Assembly: GCF_910592395.1 (NCBI RefSeq)
Contig: NC_088326.1
Coordinates: 5,001 to 69,000, forward strand
Reading direction: 5' to 3'
Source: Lineus longissimus
Taxonomy: Eukaryota; Nemertea; Pilidiophora; Heteronemertea; Lineidae
Length of the DNA stretch: 64,000 nt
Position 1 is the stretch's first letter, and the number at the start of each line of letters is the position of its first letter. Below the pieces are notes generated by a model. It did no database searches and was not told where the DNA came from. It worked only from the letters and a program-made list of their open reading frames with translations. This document shows, piece by piece, positions 11,443-24,500 of the stretch. The position numbers and the translations under genes were made by a program.

Positions 11443-11935
11443 CTAACCTAAACTCGAACCATAACCATGACCCTTGTTTATCAAGGGTAAGTCAATGTGT
11501 TCCTTCCATTTTAAGTCTTTGGTGAAGGTTATGCCCAGGTATTTTGTGGAGTCTACTTTGTTAAGGCAGTGGCCGTGAAGGTAGTAATCAGGTGGTGGTC
11601 TAGATTGGTGGAGGACGCATTTCTTTGGGTGGAACTCCATGAGCCACTCTCTTTCCCAGTACTCGAGTGCGTAGAGGTCGGCTTGTAGCTGTTGTTCATC
11701 ACTACTTGACTTTGTGAACCGGTACACAATGGTGTCATCCCCAAAGAGGCGTACTTGGGATATGACACACTCAGGCAGGTCATTTGTGTAAATCAAGAAT
11801 AGCAGCAGTCCAATGACGGATCCTTGCGGTACTCTTGAGGTAACGGGCTTATTTTCAGATGACTCCCCTTCGATGACTACCTGCTGCTTGCATCCGGTTA
11901 GGACCTAGCTTGCAAGGTCTGATCTTTGTGAGAGG
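11443..11935 (-). pseudogene. Non-LTR retrotransposon reverse transcriptase fragment
   Basis: The - strand translates as part of a LINE reverse transcriptase palm: LTGCKQQVVIEGESSE, then SRVPQGSVIGLLLF, then IYTNDLPE, the catalytic block LFGDDTIVYR, then EREWLMEFHPKKC and STKYLGITFTKDLKW. In the family the catalytic block normally reads F-A-D-D and PQGS is followed by a similar hydrophobic run, so the order of blocks is right. The copy is dead: an in-frame TAG lies at 11905-11907, the Ala of the FADD block is Gly, and the reading frame is lost near 11490 where the thumb would begin. No endonuclease domain or tail is visible. A CR1/Jockey-like clade is likely, but I cannot settle it by eye. 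Confidence 0.88.
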
Positions 11936-14073
11936 TAGACGATGTCTCACGATGTGCTTTATGTCGAACCACGCTCTGTGTCCCCAATGAGAAAATTTTT
12001 ATCGGGTGATGGTGGAAGGCTGGTGGCAGAAGATATCTGAGGGCTGATATAAATGTGAACATCGGTACAGCTGAGTGAATACCTCACTACAGTGCCATGC
12101 AGTCAATCATGGCCATCAGTTGGCAACATACATGTACATACATTTTACATGTTAAGTTTCCATATTCTATCATTGGAGGAATATGAATGGACATGAATGT
12201 TAGCAGATGGTCGTGACAACTCCCAGACTTATCAGCCACCACTTCCATATACTACATACTTTGTATATATCGCAACAGTGACAGTGCATATGAATAATTA
12301 TTTGTCTAGTGGCAATGACTTTAGGCAGGAGGAGGAGTCCATGACAGAACATTGTCACTTGGAATATGTTTTGGCATCGCAGTTTTAGATTGCATTCAGA
12401 GGATGTGACAATCCAATTTCGGCTTGCCAACGTTCCGAGCCTGCATGTCATGTAATAGTCCTTCTGACATGGGAACAGCCCTTTTGTTTGAGATAGGGAA
12501 GAGAAGAATCATATACTTCTAACTCAGAAGGACCTGAAAGTGGTTTCAAACACTGGGCTACTGGTAGGAAGAGAAAGAATTGTTTGAGTCATGATACACA
12601 TTGCCCCAACGCAACAGCTCCTGACTTCTCTTACACATTGCCGCTAACGTTGCGCATGTTGGATCGTAACCTTTCAAGAACTTTGTATCCTAGGCATCAG
12701 TTTACCTGTCTGATCCTTAGAGAGATTGGTTTTAGTCAGAGATTCGGACTGGTTCCTAGTGGTATAGCAGCATAACATGGATGTCCAGGTGTACTTTGAG
12801 CATGCTCGTTAAGGTTAAGTATCCGTTAATATCCATGGGTATTGGATCTTGCTTGGCAATCCTCTCTAGTCTGCTTCCTAGCTATAAACCTTCCATGCAA
12901 TTGAGACTCACCGAAACATGATGGCCCGTGTTCCTGGTAAGCAGTATTCGTGAAAAAGATTGTCCAACGTTCCTCACGTGATCCCAGTTTGCTGGTGATG
13001 AATTAGTCAATGTTGAAGTATTGAAGGAAATAGGAAGTAACGAAGTACATGATGCAGGTATTGATATTGATATTGCCAACTGCGGCACAATGTGGGATAT
13101 GATCTATCAAGATCATAGTGGTATTGGTCTTCAGCAGGAAAAAATGCCGTGCTATCCATCTGACACACCCTTGTAGCTGGATGCTGATACAGGTCTCTTT
13201 GTCTGGATGTTACCATGGTTACAACATTCGATGAATGATGTTTAGGGGAGATTGTTAAAAGTTGAAGTGGTCGTTGTGTCCTGTTTTAGTGGAGATTTGC
13301 TTAACTGTGTGGAATCGCTTCCCCGTGGTAGAAGTCACTTAGCTTATGATCCGTTGCTGGCCTTTAGAGTGCAATGTACAAGTGACCTTATGCTGGTAAT
13401 TCACGGCTGTTGCATTGGTTCCACCACGTGGTACTGTTAACGTCGTGTGATTTACATATCAGAAACTTCAAAGATCTCAAAGCATCAACTTACCTTGTAT
13501 AACGTAATGCATTGGTCATGATTTCTCTAGCTAACCCTTCGTTCATATCACCTTGTCTCTCACTCTCTTCACTGACAATCATTGTTGAGTACGCAGGATG
13601 TGTCTGGAATGACGTTCAAGATGACCTCTGAGCTCTTTTTTCTTTTTTCTTGCTGGCACCATGTGGAAAAAAGGGATTAGTCTAGCCATCATCCTCCTCA
13701 TCATACATCATCATTGTCCCATGTGCTGGTGGACTGGCAATAATGCTCGTTTAAGGGATCACATTAGCCTGATTCAAATGACCTTTCTTGAGATTCCATT
13801 GCTTCTATGAAACAGTAATTCAGCTGCTCCATCTGTGTGAGAGAGAATTCCTCTGAGCATATAGTCCAGTCACTGATTGAAACAAATCACTTTTCAGTTT
13901 AGATTTTTGTGTGAAATATCTGATGTGATGATCACCATAGGCATAAAGCTTTCCCCTGTGACACAATAAGTCAATTTACTCCTCTTCACCTGAGAGCGCT
14001 TGATCTGTGACTGCCTATGACATCAGACATGTCTCGTTAGGAACTCATTAGCGTGAAAAACAAGTTTTGTTCC
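11936..14073. other. Intergenic stretch, nothing recognised
   Basis: Apart from an RFX X-box-like site at 13209, I see no gene or repeat. Open frames of 60-83 codons here lack splice context and domains. Confidence 0.45.
13209..13222. promoter_or_regulatory. X-box-like palindrome GTTACCATGGTTAC
   Basis: The sequence is close to the RFX-factor X-box (GTNRCC, AT, RGNAAC type), with symmetrical half sites around ATGG. No gene start is seen next to it, so the match may be fortuitous. Confidence 0.3.
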
Positions 14074-14157
14074 TAACGCTGGCGTTAACTTAACTTGACG
14101 TTAAGTCTAAGGCCTTCATGAAGGAGATAACGCTATGTTAAGTTAACGCCAGCGTTA
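14074..14157. repeat. Perfect 21-bp inverted repeat (MITE-like)
   Basis: TAACGCTGGCGTTAACTTAAC at 14074-14094 (given here as arm one) is matched base for base by its reverse complement at 14137-14157, with 42 bp between. The spacer contains TTGACGTTAAG and AAGGAGATAAC. A similar but weaker structure lies at 49834-49882. This would fit a small palindromic transposon remnant. No transposase is present. Confidence 0.75.
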
Positions 14158-17100
14158 GCGGTAACATTTGTTTGAACAACCAATGCCCATGTTTAGCTTT
14201 TTGCTCATGACCACCTCTTGTATGTATACCTTTAGAAGTTGCTTCAAAGATAGTCCTGACACTGCCAGCGGCGAAGATTGCACACCACTGAGACACCTCT
14301 TTGACCTCACAGATATTTTATTGTTTGTTGCCAATTCCATTTGATCGTCTAGTCCAGATATACAGCAAAGATGGCACCTCATCATCGCCATTTTCCCCTC
14401 AACTGCCTGCCTCCTGAGTCCTTAATGATCAAAGGAAGGTAATCCGTCCATCTCGCTGGGGTCGAGAAAAACACCATCTTGACAGCTCTGCCTCTCGGAC
14501 ATAGAACATTTAGTCAGTTTAAAAACCAGGATTAATGCAGGCAGACTTATGATCATTGGGAACTTTGAAGTCCTTTGCTCATGCCACAGAGCTCTTTTAG
14601 CCAAGAAAAGGATTTCAAAGGTAGTTGTCCTAAACTGGGAAAATGTCCGCTCCTTTCTTTCTCAGGCCCTTGATGGTAGTGGTTCAGAGAAGAGTGTTGA
14701 TAAAAATTGGCACAAAAGATAGCCAAAGAAACATGAGTGGTCATTTTGGGCAGAAAGGTTGGCTTTCCACAGCCCAGGTGGCCAACGGTCAGTATTGAGA
14801 AAACCTATTCAAAGAATTTGATGAATACAGTATCAAAGGTTAAGGAATCAGACCCCAGGCTGATGCCAGCGCTCTGGCTAGAAAACTCACACATCCAGGA
14901 ATGTCACATGTTTGTCTTTCGGTACCGTGACTCCACATTCGCCTCCTTTATAATTTGTATAGCAGTTAAAGGTGGAATAATATTACCCCCTCACCTCAAC
15001 ACACACCCAAAGGCAAAAAAGGTGACACACTATCAGAAAGGAACAGGCCTTAGTTGGCTATATTCATTCAGCAAGTAGCAGGTGCAATACAAGCTCCGAT
15101 AAGAAATTGCAATCTTCTGGTTGTCAGCGATTAGTTTCTGCCTGGAGATTTATTCAGCGCTCCATTGGGTAATTGATAAGCCATTGTAAGGAGGGTGGTG
15201 ATGGAGATGTCTCGTTGGACACACCTGGGTCGCAAATTGATATGACAAGCTTGATTGTCCGCTTGAGTTGATATATCGTGTGATAATAGGTGGCGTTGTG
15301 TAATTTCGCCACAAAAGACTGATAACTAAGATCCTTTCTCCTCGGTAAAGCTCAAGACAAGACTAGGGTTGGGTGGCTATCTAGTGCCCGGCCAGCTAGT
15401 TTTGGGTACTCGCTCTGAGGAAAAAGCATGAAAGGTTGTGGTGCAGGTCACCGCCAATCTGGGTTTCCTTGGATCTAAGTTTCCCCCCCCCCCCGCCCCC
15501 CCGATCATGTCTACTTACTGTTCAGTTAGTGACAAGTCAGCAACCCAGTTAGCGAGTCGCCAACTCAATCAGAGATTCAATGTCAGATGTCAGTTTGATC
15601 TTCGGTACGACTCATATTCTACTCATGGCCAAGTGTCAATATACCATTTATTGGTATTCGTTTCTCACTTAATACGGCTGACCATATTACACACGGTTGT
15701 CTGGCAACGCATCTGCCTTAGGGTCGTCCCGTTGCTGAGCAGTGTTATTCTTGTTCTCTGTGTTCTGCATTGTTTTCAAAGGCAAAAGAGCAATGTTTAT
15801 CTACGAAATGGTAGGAACGTAAATGCGGCGAGGCAGTTGCCCATCACTGAAGCCGAGGTCGAGATGTTAGTTATTCAGTTGCTAATGCTGTGGTAGGAAT
15901 GTAAGTTAGGCAGATCCTCGATGGCGTTTGGCTGCCCTGGAGACTGAGGCTCCTCACCACTTGTTAGACGTATTATCCAACGGTAACGCGATGTCAGCTG
16001 CTTGGAGGTAAGATTTGCTTGGAATGTAAGTCATCTCAGAATGGTATACTCTTAAGGCGAGGACTCTTCTGTCTGGTCAATTGACATAGTATCCTGATTG
16101 ACATTCAAATGACCTTAGCACTCGGTAATTATGTCTCCAGGCATTAAATGAATCACTCTGGTATGTCTCAAGGCATTGCATGAATTATCCAAATATAGTA
16201 GTAGTGAAGATGCGTTGATTCACTTGACTTAGAATGAACATGAGGGGGGAGTTTAGGGGTGATTTATTACAGTACACTTGCATATAAAATGCACCTGGTT
16301 GCATTTCCAAATCCTAGCAAAAATTCAAATGAATCTAATATTAGCTGAACACATGACGACAGATGTGTGCTGCATATAGATTGATTTAACCAGACCTGGG
16401 TGATGGTAATTGGACATTACACAGGTGCAATCATATCCATTTCATACAACCATATCGATAATTTCCAGTAGTTCAGCTGATGATGTTTGGTTGTGTTGCG
16501 TGTACTGATGAGAGAGCTGGCTTTCCGTTTCCAATGTGACACATTGTGAGGAAGTCCAACCGCAACAAGACAATGGTTTCGCCCTGCACAGCAAGACGCC
16601 ACTTCGCCTTAGAACGCACTGACTTCTTGAGATATGGATAGCGGTTGGTGATTCAGTGGATTTTATTTGTCAGAATATGGAGCAGATTAGGCTATTGGAC
16701 GGAGAGGATGAAAGAGATGAATCACTTAACATGTTTCTTATGTTTCCCAAACGGAGGTAGGGGGCATTATTACCTTGGTGTGAGTTGTAACATCACAGCA
16801 GCCTGGGGAAGCTCCGTCCGAACAGTCGTCTGGCGTCGTCTGGCTTTTCCAACAATGATCTAACAAACTGAATCTCGAAGAGCTTCCAAGTCAGTTTACT
16901 ACAATGTGAGAGTAACAATATGATCCACAGACAAAATCATTCCTCATCAATGTAGTACTGACCCACCCACCTTATTAGAAATGATGGAAATAGGAACCAG
17001 GAATGATTTTGTATTGTGGATATGACACAGCCTTTTCATTCGCGTATACTAAAGTCTCGGATGACTTAATTGATTATGTTGTATCTCGTTTCGATCCCAT

Positions 17101-17192
17101 TGTAAGCATAAGCGATAGAGCACCTTACTGTCAACTTATGTCTGGTGTATAGGGAAGGTACTAACATGAGATTTCATAGCACATTTCGATGA
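14158..17192. other. Intergenic stretch upstream of clavesin-like gene
   Basis: No gene recognised. A cytosine tract interrupted by one G lies at about 15482-15501. An open frame from about 15438 to 15896 translates into a partly hydrophobic sequence but starts in the C tract and has no family signature. Any promoter and first non-coding exon of the clavesin-like gene would lie in or before this region; I cannot place them. Confidence 0.4.
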
Positions 17193-17400
17193 TGATAGCC
17201 AGGAAAGGGTCAAAATGGGAAAGGGGCGAATTGGGAAAGTGTCAAATTGGACAGAAAAGGGGCGAAGCCGAAAAGGGGCAAAATGGAAAGGGACAAATCG
17301 TGTTGGGGCGAAATGGGAATAAGGGGCGAAACAGGAAAGGGGCGGACTGGGAAAGGGACGAATTAGGAAGGGGTAGAATAGGAAGGGGCGAAATGGGAAT
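17193..17400. repeat. GGGGCGAAATGGGAA-type array
   Basis: About twelve diverged units of 14-18 bp around the core AGGGGCGAAATGGGAA, which ends in AATAAACCACTGATTCC. Related tracts occur at 40894-40945 (with a similar end, AACAGACCACTTGTCC), 49025-49112 and 6541-6845. The array stops 37 bp before the splice acceptor of the first visible clavesin exon. Confidence 0.85.
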
Positions 17401-17460
17401 AAACCACTGATTCCTTCTCTTTGTATCTATTTTCAGAGCATCACTCCTAAACCAACATAG

Positions 17461-17472
17461 ATGGCGCTCTAA
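17461..17472 (+). promoter_or_regulatory. Upstream three-codon ORF in 5' UTR
   Basis: ATGGCGCTCTAA encodes Met-Ala-Leu-stop 43 bp before the first in-frame clavesin ATG and after the presumed 3' splice site at 17437. If the exon begins there, ribosomes scanning the leader would meet this minimal uORF first. The ATG sits in the context tagATGg. Confidence 0.45.
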
Positions 17473-17514
17473 ACAGCAACGGGGAGATCTGAATTGGATA
17501 CAAATGACGATCAG

Positions 17515-17659
17515 ATGACTCCAAAAATGGCGGAGTTTGGCTGGGGGCTCTCGGACGAGACGCTCAAAAAGGCGCGGACGGAATTGAATGAGATTCCTGA
17601 GCGTCGTCGTGAGGCAATTGAAGCCATTAAGGAACAGATGGTCACACGGCCAGATATAG
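17515..17659 (+). CDS. CLVS: Clavesin-like, coding exon 1 (residues 1-49)
   Basis: This exon encodes the N-terminal helical part, including GWGLSDETLKKARTELNE and EQMVTRPDI, which matches the clavesin pattern LS.ETL.KA..ELNE and TRPDI. The first in-frame ATG is at 17515 (context cagATGa). A second at 17527 has the better context aaaATGg and could be the true start, which would drop four residues. Upstream frame continuity comes only from non-ATG codons. The donor is ATAG|GTAGGC and splits codon 49 after its first base. The polypyrimidine-AG acceptor TATCTATTTTCAG before 17438 shows the exon also carries leader sequence. Confidence 0.85.
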
Positions 17660-20600
17660 GTAGGCTCACTTTCATTTTAAACATTATTATTGGTGCAACT
17701 AGCATCCTAAACTACTGAAGAAACTCAATTTTAGGTACTGTTTATCGCGAGTATCGTGTTGCTGTGGAGGTGAAAATGAGAAATATGAGTTGCCAAAATG
17801 CGTGCTCACCAACATCTGATAGATCTAATTGATTTGGCTCTCAACCATCTCATATTCTCTCATTGTTCATCAAGGGTTCTACATTTGGCGGGTTTCAATT
17901 CTCTGACAGTTCCATTACTTGTTGATGATAGTTATTTTGCCAGACCATCGAAGATGCCATGTGTGTCTCATTTCTATGTCTGCTTCTGTTTGATCTGTTC
18001 TGGCTTCTCTCTGTGCAGCCATAACAGAAAGGTATAGGAAATCCCAGGAAAACTTTGATAAATAGTAACAATGTACTTATAAAAGCGGATTTGAAGCTTG
18101 TGAGGCAAGGCATTACTTTTAGAGCTCTACATGTCTGACATCTCCATGAAGCTACCAGTGGAAGAAGGTCACAATCTTCAGGTGGAGTGATGCCAATGCC
18201 GTGAGCTCTTCAGTAGGGATCTCGAGCCTCCTTTACAACACTTTAATCAAACAAAGATTGAAACACCAATTTGAGATCAATATCAAGGATGCCCTTTCAA
18301 AAACCATGAAGAGCTCTGAACCAAATAGGATTCGGACGATTCTAAGTTGACTCCAGTGACCAAGTCCATTATATATCAAACATGAAGAGATGCAAGTAAA
18401 GTTAGTCAATTGGATTACTGCTGGAGAATTCTAAACGAATTTGATTATGATCATCAAAGGAGAGATATGAGATATGGCGAAAATTTAATTTTGACATTTT
18501 CAGAAATGAATGTGTGGTGGTGTTCGAGTGTCGAGTATTTTGTCACTTGTGATGAGATGTTTTAGTCTATACCACGGCATGAGTATTAGGGTAACAAGTC
18601 GGTTTTTTTGAACGAGGAAATGATTTAAACGTTAGTGTGGGATTTTTAAAGGTATAACGTATTACTGTTTCGATCCATCTGCCTATGTCTGAGGCAAAAT
18701 GAAGTACATTTCTTTACAAATCAGTGAGCAATGAGGCATTGTCAGTACGCATATTTGCCGTGAACTGAACATTTGACTTGAATCTGCTGGCTAAATAATT
18801 CGCCAACAAAAATTCTCAAATGGATACCAAACATGATACGTGATATCGGCTACCTGGGTGGTCTCGTTAATGAAACATATCGGAAAGGTATCAATTCCTT
18901 TCGACCCCAGAAACAGGGATCAATGTACTCATTTCGATTTTTCTGTGCTATAAATAGACATTTCATGATGCCTTAGGATATGGAGGCAATGCTCGCTGAA
19001 TGCCCGAGGATCACCAGAACTGTGGTCGCCACAATGAAAGGTAGAGAGAATAAGCTCTGATCATCATTGTGAGAAGCTGGGGCTATTCTATGAACTGGTC
19101 TCACCCTCTGAAAGTGCCAATGATGGGCTTTTCTGGAAGGTATGCATCAACCCTGGTGACACATAGCAATACACCACTCACCAATGGAATCGAACATCTG
19201 ACCACCAACGATTGTCGAAAACTGTCGTCGCGGCTTCCGCGTTACAACGGATTTAAAACAAATTCAATTGGTAGTTTTGTTTCAAGTAGTTTTAGCGGAT
19301 ATGACGCATTTGGTGCTGGTGGCAGAGTGTTTCCCCATCTCATATGAATGTGCAGGTTTGGTTGTAAGGTGCCAGCAGTTTGCTCCCAGCATGATCTGGG
19401 TGATGCCTTAGTTTCAAACTTGTTATTGTCGTCTGCTGACAATGTCCGAATCCCCACACTGCTTATACCTCTGACCAGGCGCTGGTTTGACAGCGGCTTG
19501 ACGCGTGCCTTTTTGGGTGTTCTCGCTTCAATGGAGGAATAGACCGCTTTGCGCTGTTTTGACGCCGGGTTTTCTTGCTTAGATCTCAAAGTACATAATA
19601 TGCCCATCATATGGCAATGCCAGATCCCACATTGTTATGGTTATTTCAGTAAGTTCCTTTGCATTTGGCATCAGTAAATCGATTCATTATGCATGGGCAA
19701 TCAGTGTTGCTTTATGGGAATCGACGGCTGTCCCGAGTGATCACTTCTACATTCACATCACGCCAAGGTCACGATGAATAGACATATCCAGCATCCGAAT
19801 GATTGTGTTAACGTCAGTGACCTATGTGTGGTTCCAAGCCGTAAGTTCATACTACTGTTATTGAAAATCAATTGTGAAGACGCATGGACTGTCTGTGGTT
19901 AGTCTAGCCAGTGTGCCAACTCCAGGACATTGATCGCAACATCTTTAAGGTATTGGGAGTTTTCCTCGGCTACCTGCATTAGTCATATGTAGGCCAGCCA
20001 CCAGGCAGCGATATCCTATCTATTAAGTCCTCCCCCAACACGCTGAAGTGAGTGATAAAACGTGTGATAAACTATTCCATTCAAAACAACACTGGCAAGA
20101 TGATACATGGCATCCTTGACACTTGAAAAAGTAATTACATCGTCATGTGACTTATCCAATGTATTTCCAACACTACTCGCTCTAATTCTTTGAAGTCAAT
20201 ATGTTACGCACTCGAGTTTCAAACCACTGAGATCAAAAATATAAAGACACATCCTTATTGAATATTGGATGGTCCAAATACTGTTTAATATAATAACCAT
20301 CACATTCTCCTGTAACCTACTTGATCGACTTCTTGCGCCAGACATGATATAAAGTCCTTGATTATGCATAGATCTACTGAACTGTTTTATTTTGCATGCA
20401 CTTCATGCAGTGTGTATTAAGTTATTCAAGCCAGGAGTTTGGTGAATAGTTAGACATTCCCATTGCTTTCAGCAGAAGTGTGTTGAGTACAGCATTCGTC
20501 TTGCCGGTTGTTGACCATCATTGCAACTATTGAACTTGAACCATCACCAGACCATCCCATGTCCTCACAATCCCATTGATATCACCATTTCTCAGTCACC

Positions 20601-21232
20601 ACTCTCAGGGCTAATTCACCAATAAATCCTTATAAATGACCATGGAAGCTCTGAGCAGCCATCCGCCATTCATTCCCATCATTCACTGAGCCTTGACCCA
20701 TATCTCTCCCTAATCCGAGTCCTCAGTAATTTGTTGATATGATCTCATGTTATGAGACATGTTTCAAGACACGTTCTATGTGTTGTACCTTCCTTATGAT
20801 ACTAGCCTGAAAGGTCGAGTGCCATGGTTGGCGTTATTGGCTAAGAGCCCGGGTACTGAGGTCATTTGCTCCCTTGTATAAATCAACACAAGTAGGTAGT
20901 TGGTGCAAGGGACCTGTGATCTGGTTCATTAGCAATGAAAGTGTCTCAGCCTGCTATTAGTCATGGAAAGTTCCCTTTAAATACTAGGCTCCACTACCCC
21001 TCGTATCACTACACGAGGCTAGCTAGGATGCAGAAAAACCCATCTGCTACGTTAGTTCGCCTGTCCATTGATTTTGGCAAAGAGACAACACAATGAAATG
21101 TCACAACAATGTTTTTGTGAGAGATCATCTCCTTTGAGCTGGCTCTGAACCAAGAAAAAAACAGCCCAGCTATTGATTCTTGGCAGAAAACACAACCCAT
21201 TTTTTTACAGATAAAGTAATCAATATGTCTGG

Positions 21233-21521
21233 CTATACCTTCCTTAACTTACCTGCTGATGTTGCTGGATGTGGGGGTGTAAGACTATACCTTCCTTAAC
21301 TTACCTGCTGATGTTGCTGGATGTGGGGGTGTAAGACTATACCTTCCTTAACTTACCTGCTGATGTTGCTGGTTGTGGGGGTGTAAGACTATACCTTCCT
21401 TAACTTACCTGCTGATGTTGCTGGTTGTGGGGGTGTAAGACTATACCTTCCTTAACTTACCTGCTGATGTTGCTGGATGTGGGGGTGTAAGACTATACCT
21501 TCCTTAACTTACCTGCTGATG
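21233..21521. repeat. 52-bp minisatellite
   Basis: About five and a half copies of a 52-bp unit with CTATACCTTCCTTAACTTACC, then TGCTGATGTTGCTGGWTGTG and GGGGTGTAA. Each unit holds AACTTACCTG, which on the - strand is CAGGTAAGTT, a consensus 5' splice site. The host gene is on the + strand, so this would matter only to an antisense transcript. Confidence 0.95.
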
Positions 21522-21970
21522 ATGCCCTGATTTACCCCTGATTTCCTCAGGATGACTAGATGTAACCATCAATAATAAGACAAGACTGATTCAACAAGTC
21601 TTCTCTCTATGCCACCGTTCTCAAGTTTGGACGAGAAGATAGACTTGCCCACTGTAGAATATGTTTTGCCTGAAGCAACACCAATTAATGTATTTTGAGA
21701 CGTCGTTTCCGAACCTCATTGCAACACCCTTGAAAACTGAGGGAAAAAAAATTTATACTGAATATCGTTTGTGCTACTGGAGTGTGACCTTAAAGGTTTG
21801 ATGGTAATTGTACATCAGGTTTTGAATAATGATGTAAGGAATGATAATGGCCCTGCGTCTTCGAAGACCAACATTACGGAATTTCTTCAGAATATATTTT
21901 TATCGTGAACGCCATCATTCACCGATGCATGCCTATTTGCACATGAACAGCCAAGGGCCAGACATTGTAT

Positions 21971-22600
21971 GTGTACTCATTCCAGTGGGCTGTACAGTGT
22001 TCACAGCTGCACTAAGCCAGTTGTTGCGGGGAGATTAGGAGAAGGTTGGTGAGCAAGAGATTTGTCTACCAAATGTGTACTCATTCCAGTGGGCTGTACA
22101 GTGTTCACAGCTGCACTAAGCCAGTTGTTGCGGGGAGATTAGGAGAAGGTTGGTGAGCAAGAGATTTGTCTACCAAATGTGTACTCATTCCAGTGGGCTG
22201 TACAGTGTTCACAGCTGCACTAAGCCAGTTGTTGCGGGGAGATTAGGAGAAGGTTGGTGAGCAAGAGATTTGTCTACCAAATGTGTACTCATTCCAGTGG
22301 GCTGTACAGTGTTCACAGCTGCACTAAGCCAGTTGTTGCGGGGAGATTAGGAGAAGGTTGGTGAGCAAGAGATTTGTCTACCAAATGTGTACTCATTCCA
22401 GTGGGCTGTACAGTGTTCACAGCTGCACTAAGCCAGTTGTTGCGGGGAGATTAGGAGAAGGTTGGTGAGCAAGAGATTTGTCTACCAAATGTGTACTCAT
22501 TCCAGTGGGCTGTACAGTGTTCACAGCTGCACTAAGCCAGTTGTTGCGGGGAGATTAGGAGAAGGTTGGTGAGCAAGAGATTTGTCTACCAAATGTGTAC
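21971..22600. repeat. 104-bp minisatellite
   Basis: Six near-identical copies of a 104-bp unit with GTGTACTCATTCCAGTGGGC, ACAGCTGCACTAAGCCAG and GAGCAAGAGATTTGTCTACC. No clear sequence differences are visible between units, which suggests very recent amplification or an active homogenising process. Confidence 0.96.
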
Positions 22601-24418
22601 GCCACGTGGATTTGTTAATCAAACAGATGCCTAAGGTAATGGTAGGTTTTTCCAGTCCAGACATGGGTTTAACTTCATGAAACGTCATTCTGACATTAAA
22701 GATCAACCGCACTTTTACCGATTGTCTATTCTCCAGTTTCAAAAGCATGCATGTAACCTACTGTAGAACATAAAGTGAAGACACTCTTCTGAGAAACACT
22801 CACAAGATGTGGAACATTGCACACAGTTACATGTGATGGCGCTTGTCGCCGATGGACGACTAATGGACTCGTGTAAAGGAAATGTGCTATCGGTTTTCCA
22901 ATCTGAAGTGTAGAAGTGCATTCCTCTCAGAGGGACAGGTTGTTGGACGTGAACCTGCACAGGCAACCACAGAGATATTGGCTGTTTCTATGAAGGGAAA
23001 GAAAGGAAGTCTAGACATTACTCCTGGCAGTACAGACACTTTGTAAAGTCACAGATCTTGGCAACATAGACACATAGTTGTGTGGGAACATCTGCCGATA
23101 ACCAGTAAGACCACTCCTTCCATTCATGATATAAGACGAGAAAAGAGACCAGATGTCATTTTTCCAATCTTAAGTATGGTACGAAGTATTAGCTGTTTCC
23201 ACGAGAAAGGCAAGTGAAGATATTACTAATGGCTTCTTCCAGGATGTTGTATAGTGTAAGGTCATTATGGCATGTCAGAGAGAGAGAGAGATCCCACAGA
23301 GTACCACCACATACATGAGAAGTTGCGGAGGAGATTGAATGAGAGGCATCGTCAAGTGAATGGTAGGGTGAAGGGAAGCATCTTTTCCTGATGACCTGGC
23401 ATTCAGGATGATGCCCACGGGAGTGATTGGTGATAGTGTCAATTCCCTCAGGAAAGCATGTTCCTGTGGTCCCCTCAAGTCGATGAACATGAAGCGAACG
23501 CTTTCTCAAGATTTTCCAAAGCACCCATCCTTCCACACAGTCCTCCACGGAAACAAGCTCCTATTCCTACAACCAGCCTTCAGTCTAGGAGAGCGCCGAG
23601 TTAATTCATGCATTAAATGTGTTGAGTTTTTAATTAAAGTGTAATTGCCGACTAAATGGCGTCTTACGGAATCCCTCGGGCATTTTTTAATCTTCGTAAG
23701 AACGGATGATTTCTTTCTTTCTGGTTACAATTGTAGAACACTTGATTCTAAAGAGAATTTCAAAATTTACTAATTGAAGTATCCCTTGATGACATTGATG
23801 ACACGGTATTATTAACAATATGAGATCGAATCACTGTGCTGTCGAGACCTCGCATTGCCAGTTTAGGGTTGGCAAGAGAAAGCAAGTTGCTAGGTGCTAA
23901 CACGGTGATAAAAGATTCGAAATGGACAATGGTTAAGATGGCTTTGAAATAATAGAAGTCCACAAACCTTCAAACTCTAACATGGCATGAAAACAAAGAG
24001 TCTCAGGAGGAACCCAAACCCCGGCCAGTTCATCGTTGTAATCTCATTTCAACTTCATTTCAATACCTCTGGCAAATCCACCATATTGATAAACCCACAC
24101 CATCACCTCATTATACCAATCCCGTCAAGATGACAAAAATGGAAGCAATCTCACCCAAGAAATGCTGCCTGTGACATTTTTGTAATTATGGGCTTCACCA
24201 ATTCTCTTGTCATTGTTGATGTGAATCATGGAAGTGCAGCTATGTTGGGGAATGTAGTCCTAATCAGTTTCACTCATAACATAATGTTACCCTTGAACTT
24301 CTCTATGTGCTCGTTGTGATAGGCGGTCGTCCTATTATATGGGCAGGCAGATAGTAGAGACCAAGTTCATTCCTTGGGTTTTAATATCGGCCTGCTAATA
24401 AAAGGAAAACATGGTCTC

Positions 24419-24500
24419 TGCAGATACATCTGAACACGGTGGAGCTTGATCACTGCAGATACATCTGAACACGGTGGAGCTGGTCTTAGACATGGTGGAG
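24419..24500. repeat. Short tandem duplication
   Basis: CTGCAGATACATCTGAACAC with GGTGGAGCTKG occurs twice (about 34-bp period), and a third partial copy, CATGGTGGAGCTTG, follows. Confidence 0.75.

Noticed and set aside
15438-15896. 152-codon frame with a hydrophobic stretch
   Set aside because: It begins beside a C tract without a sound start, no splice sites fit, and no family is recognisable.
19242-19610. 122-codon frame on the - strand in clavesin intron 1
   Set aside because: Considered as a nested gene or transposon fragment, but no motif, splice site or repeat copy supports it.
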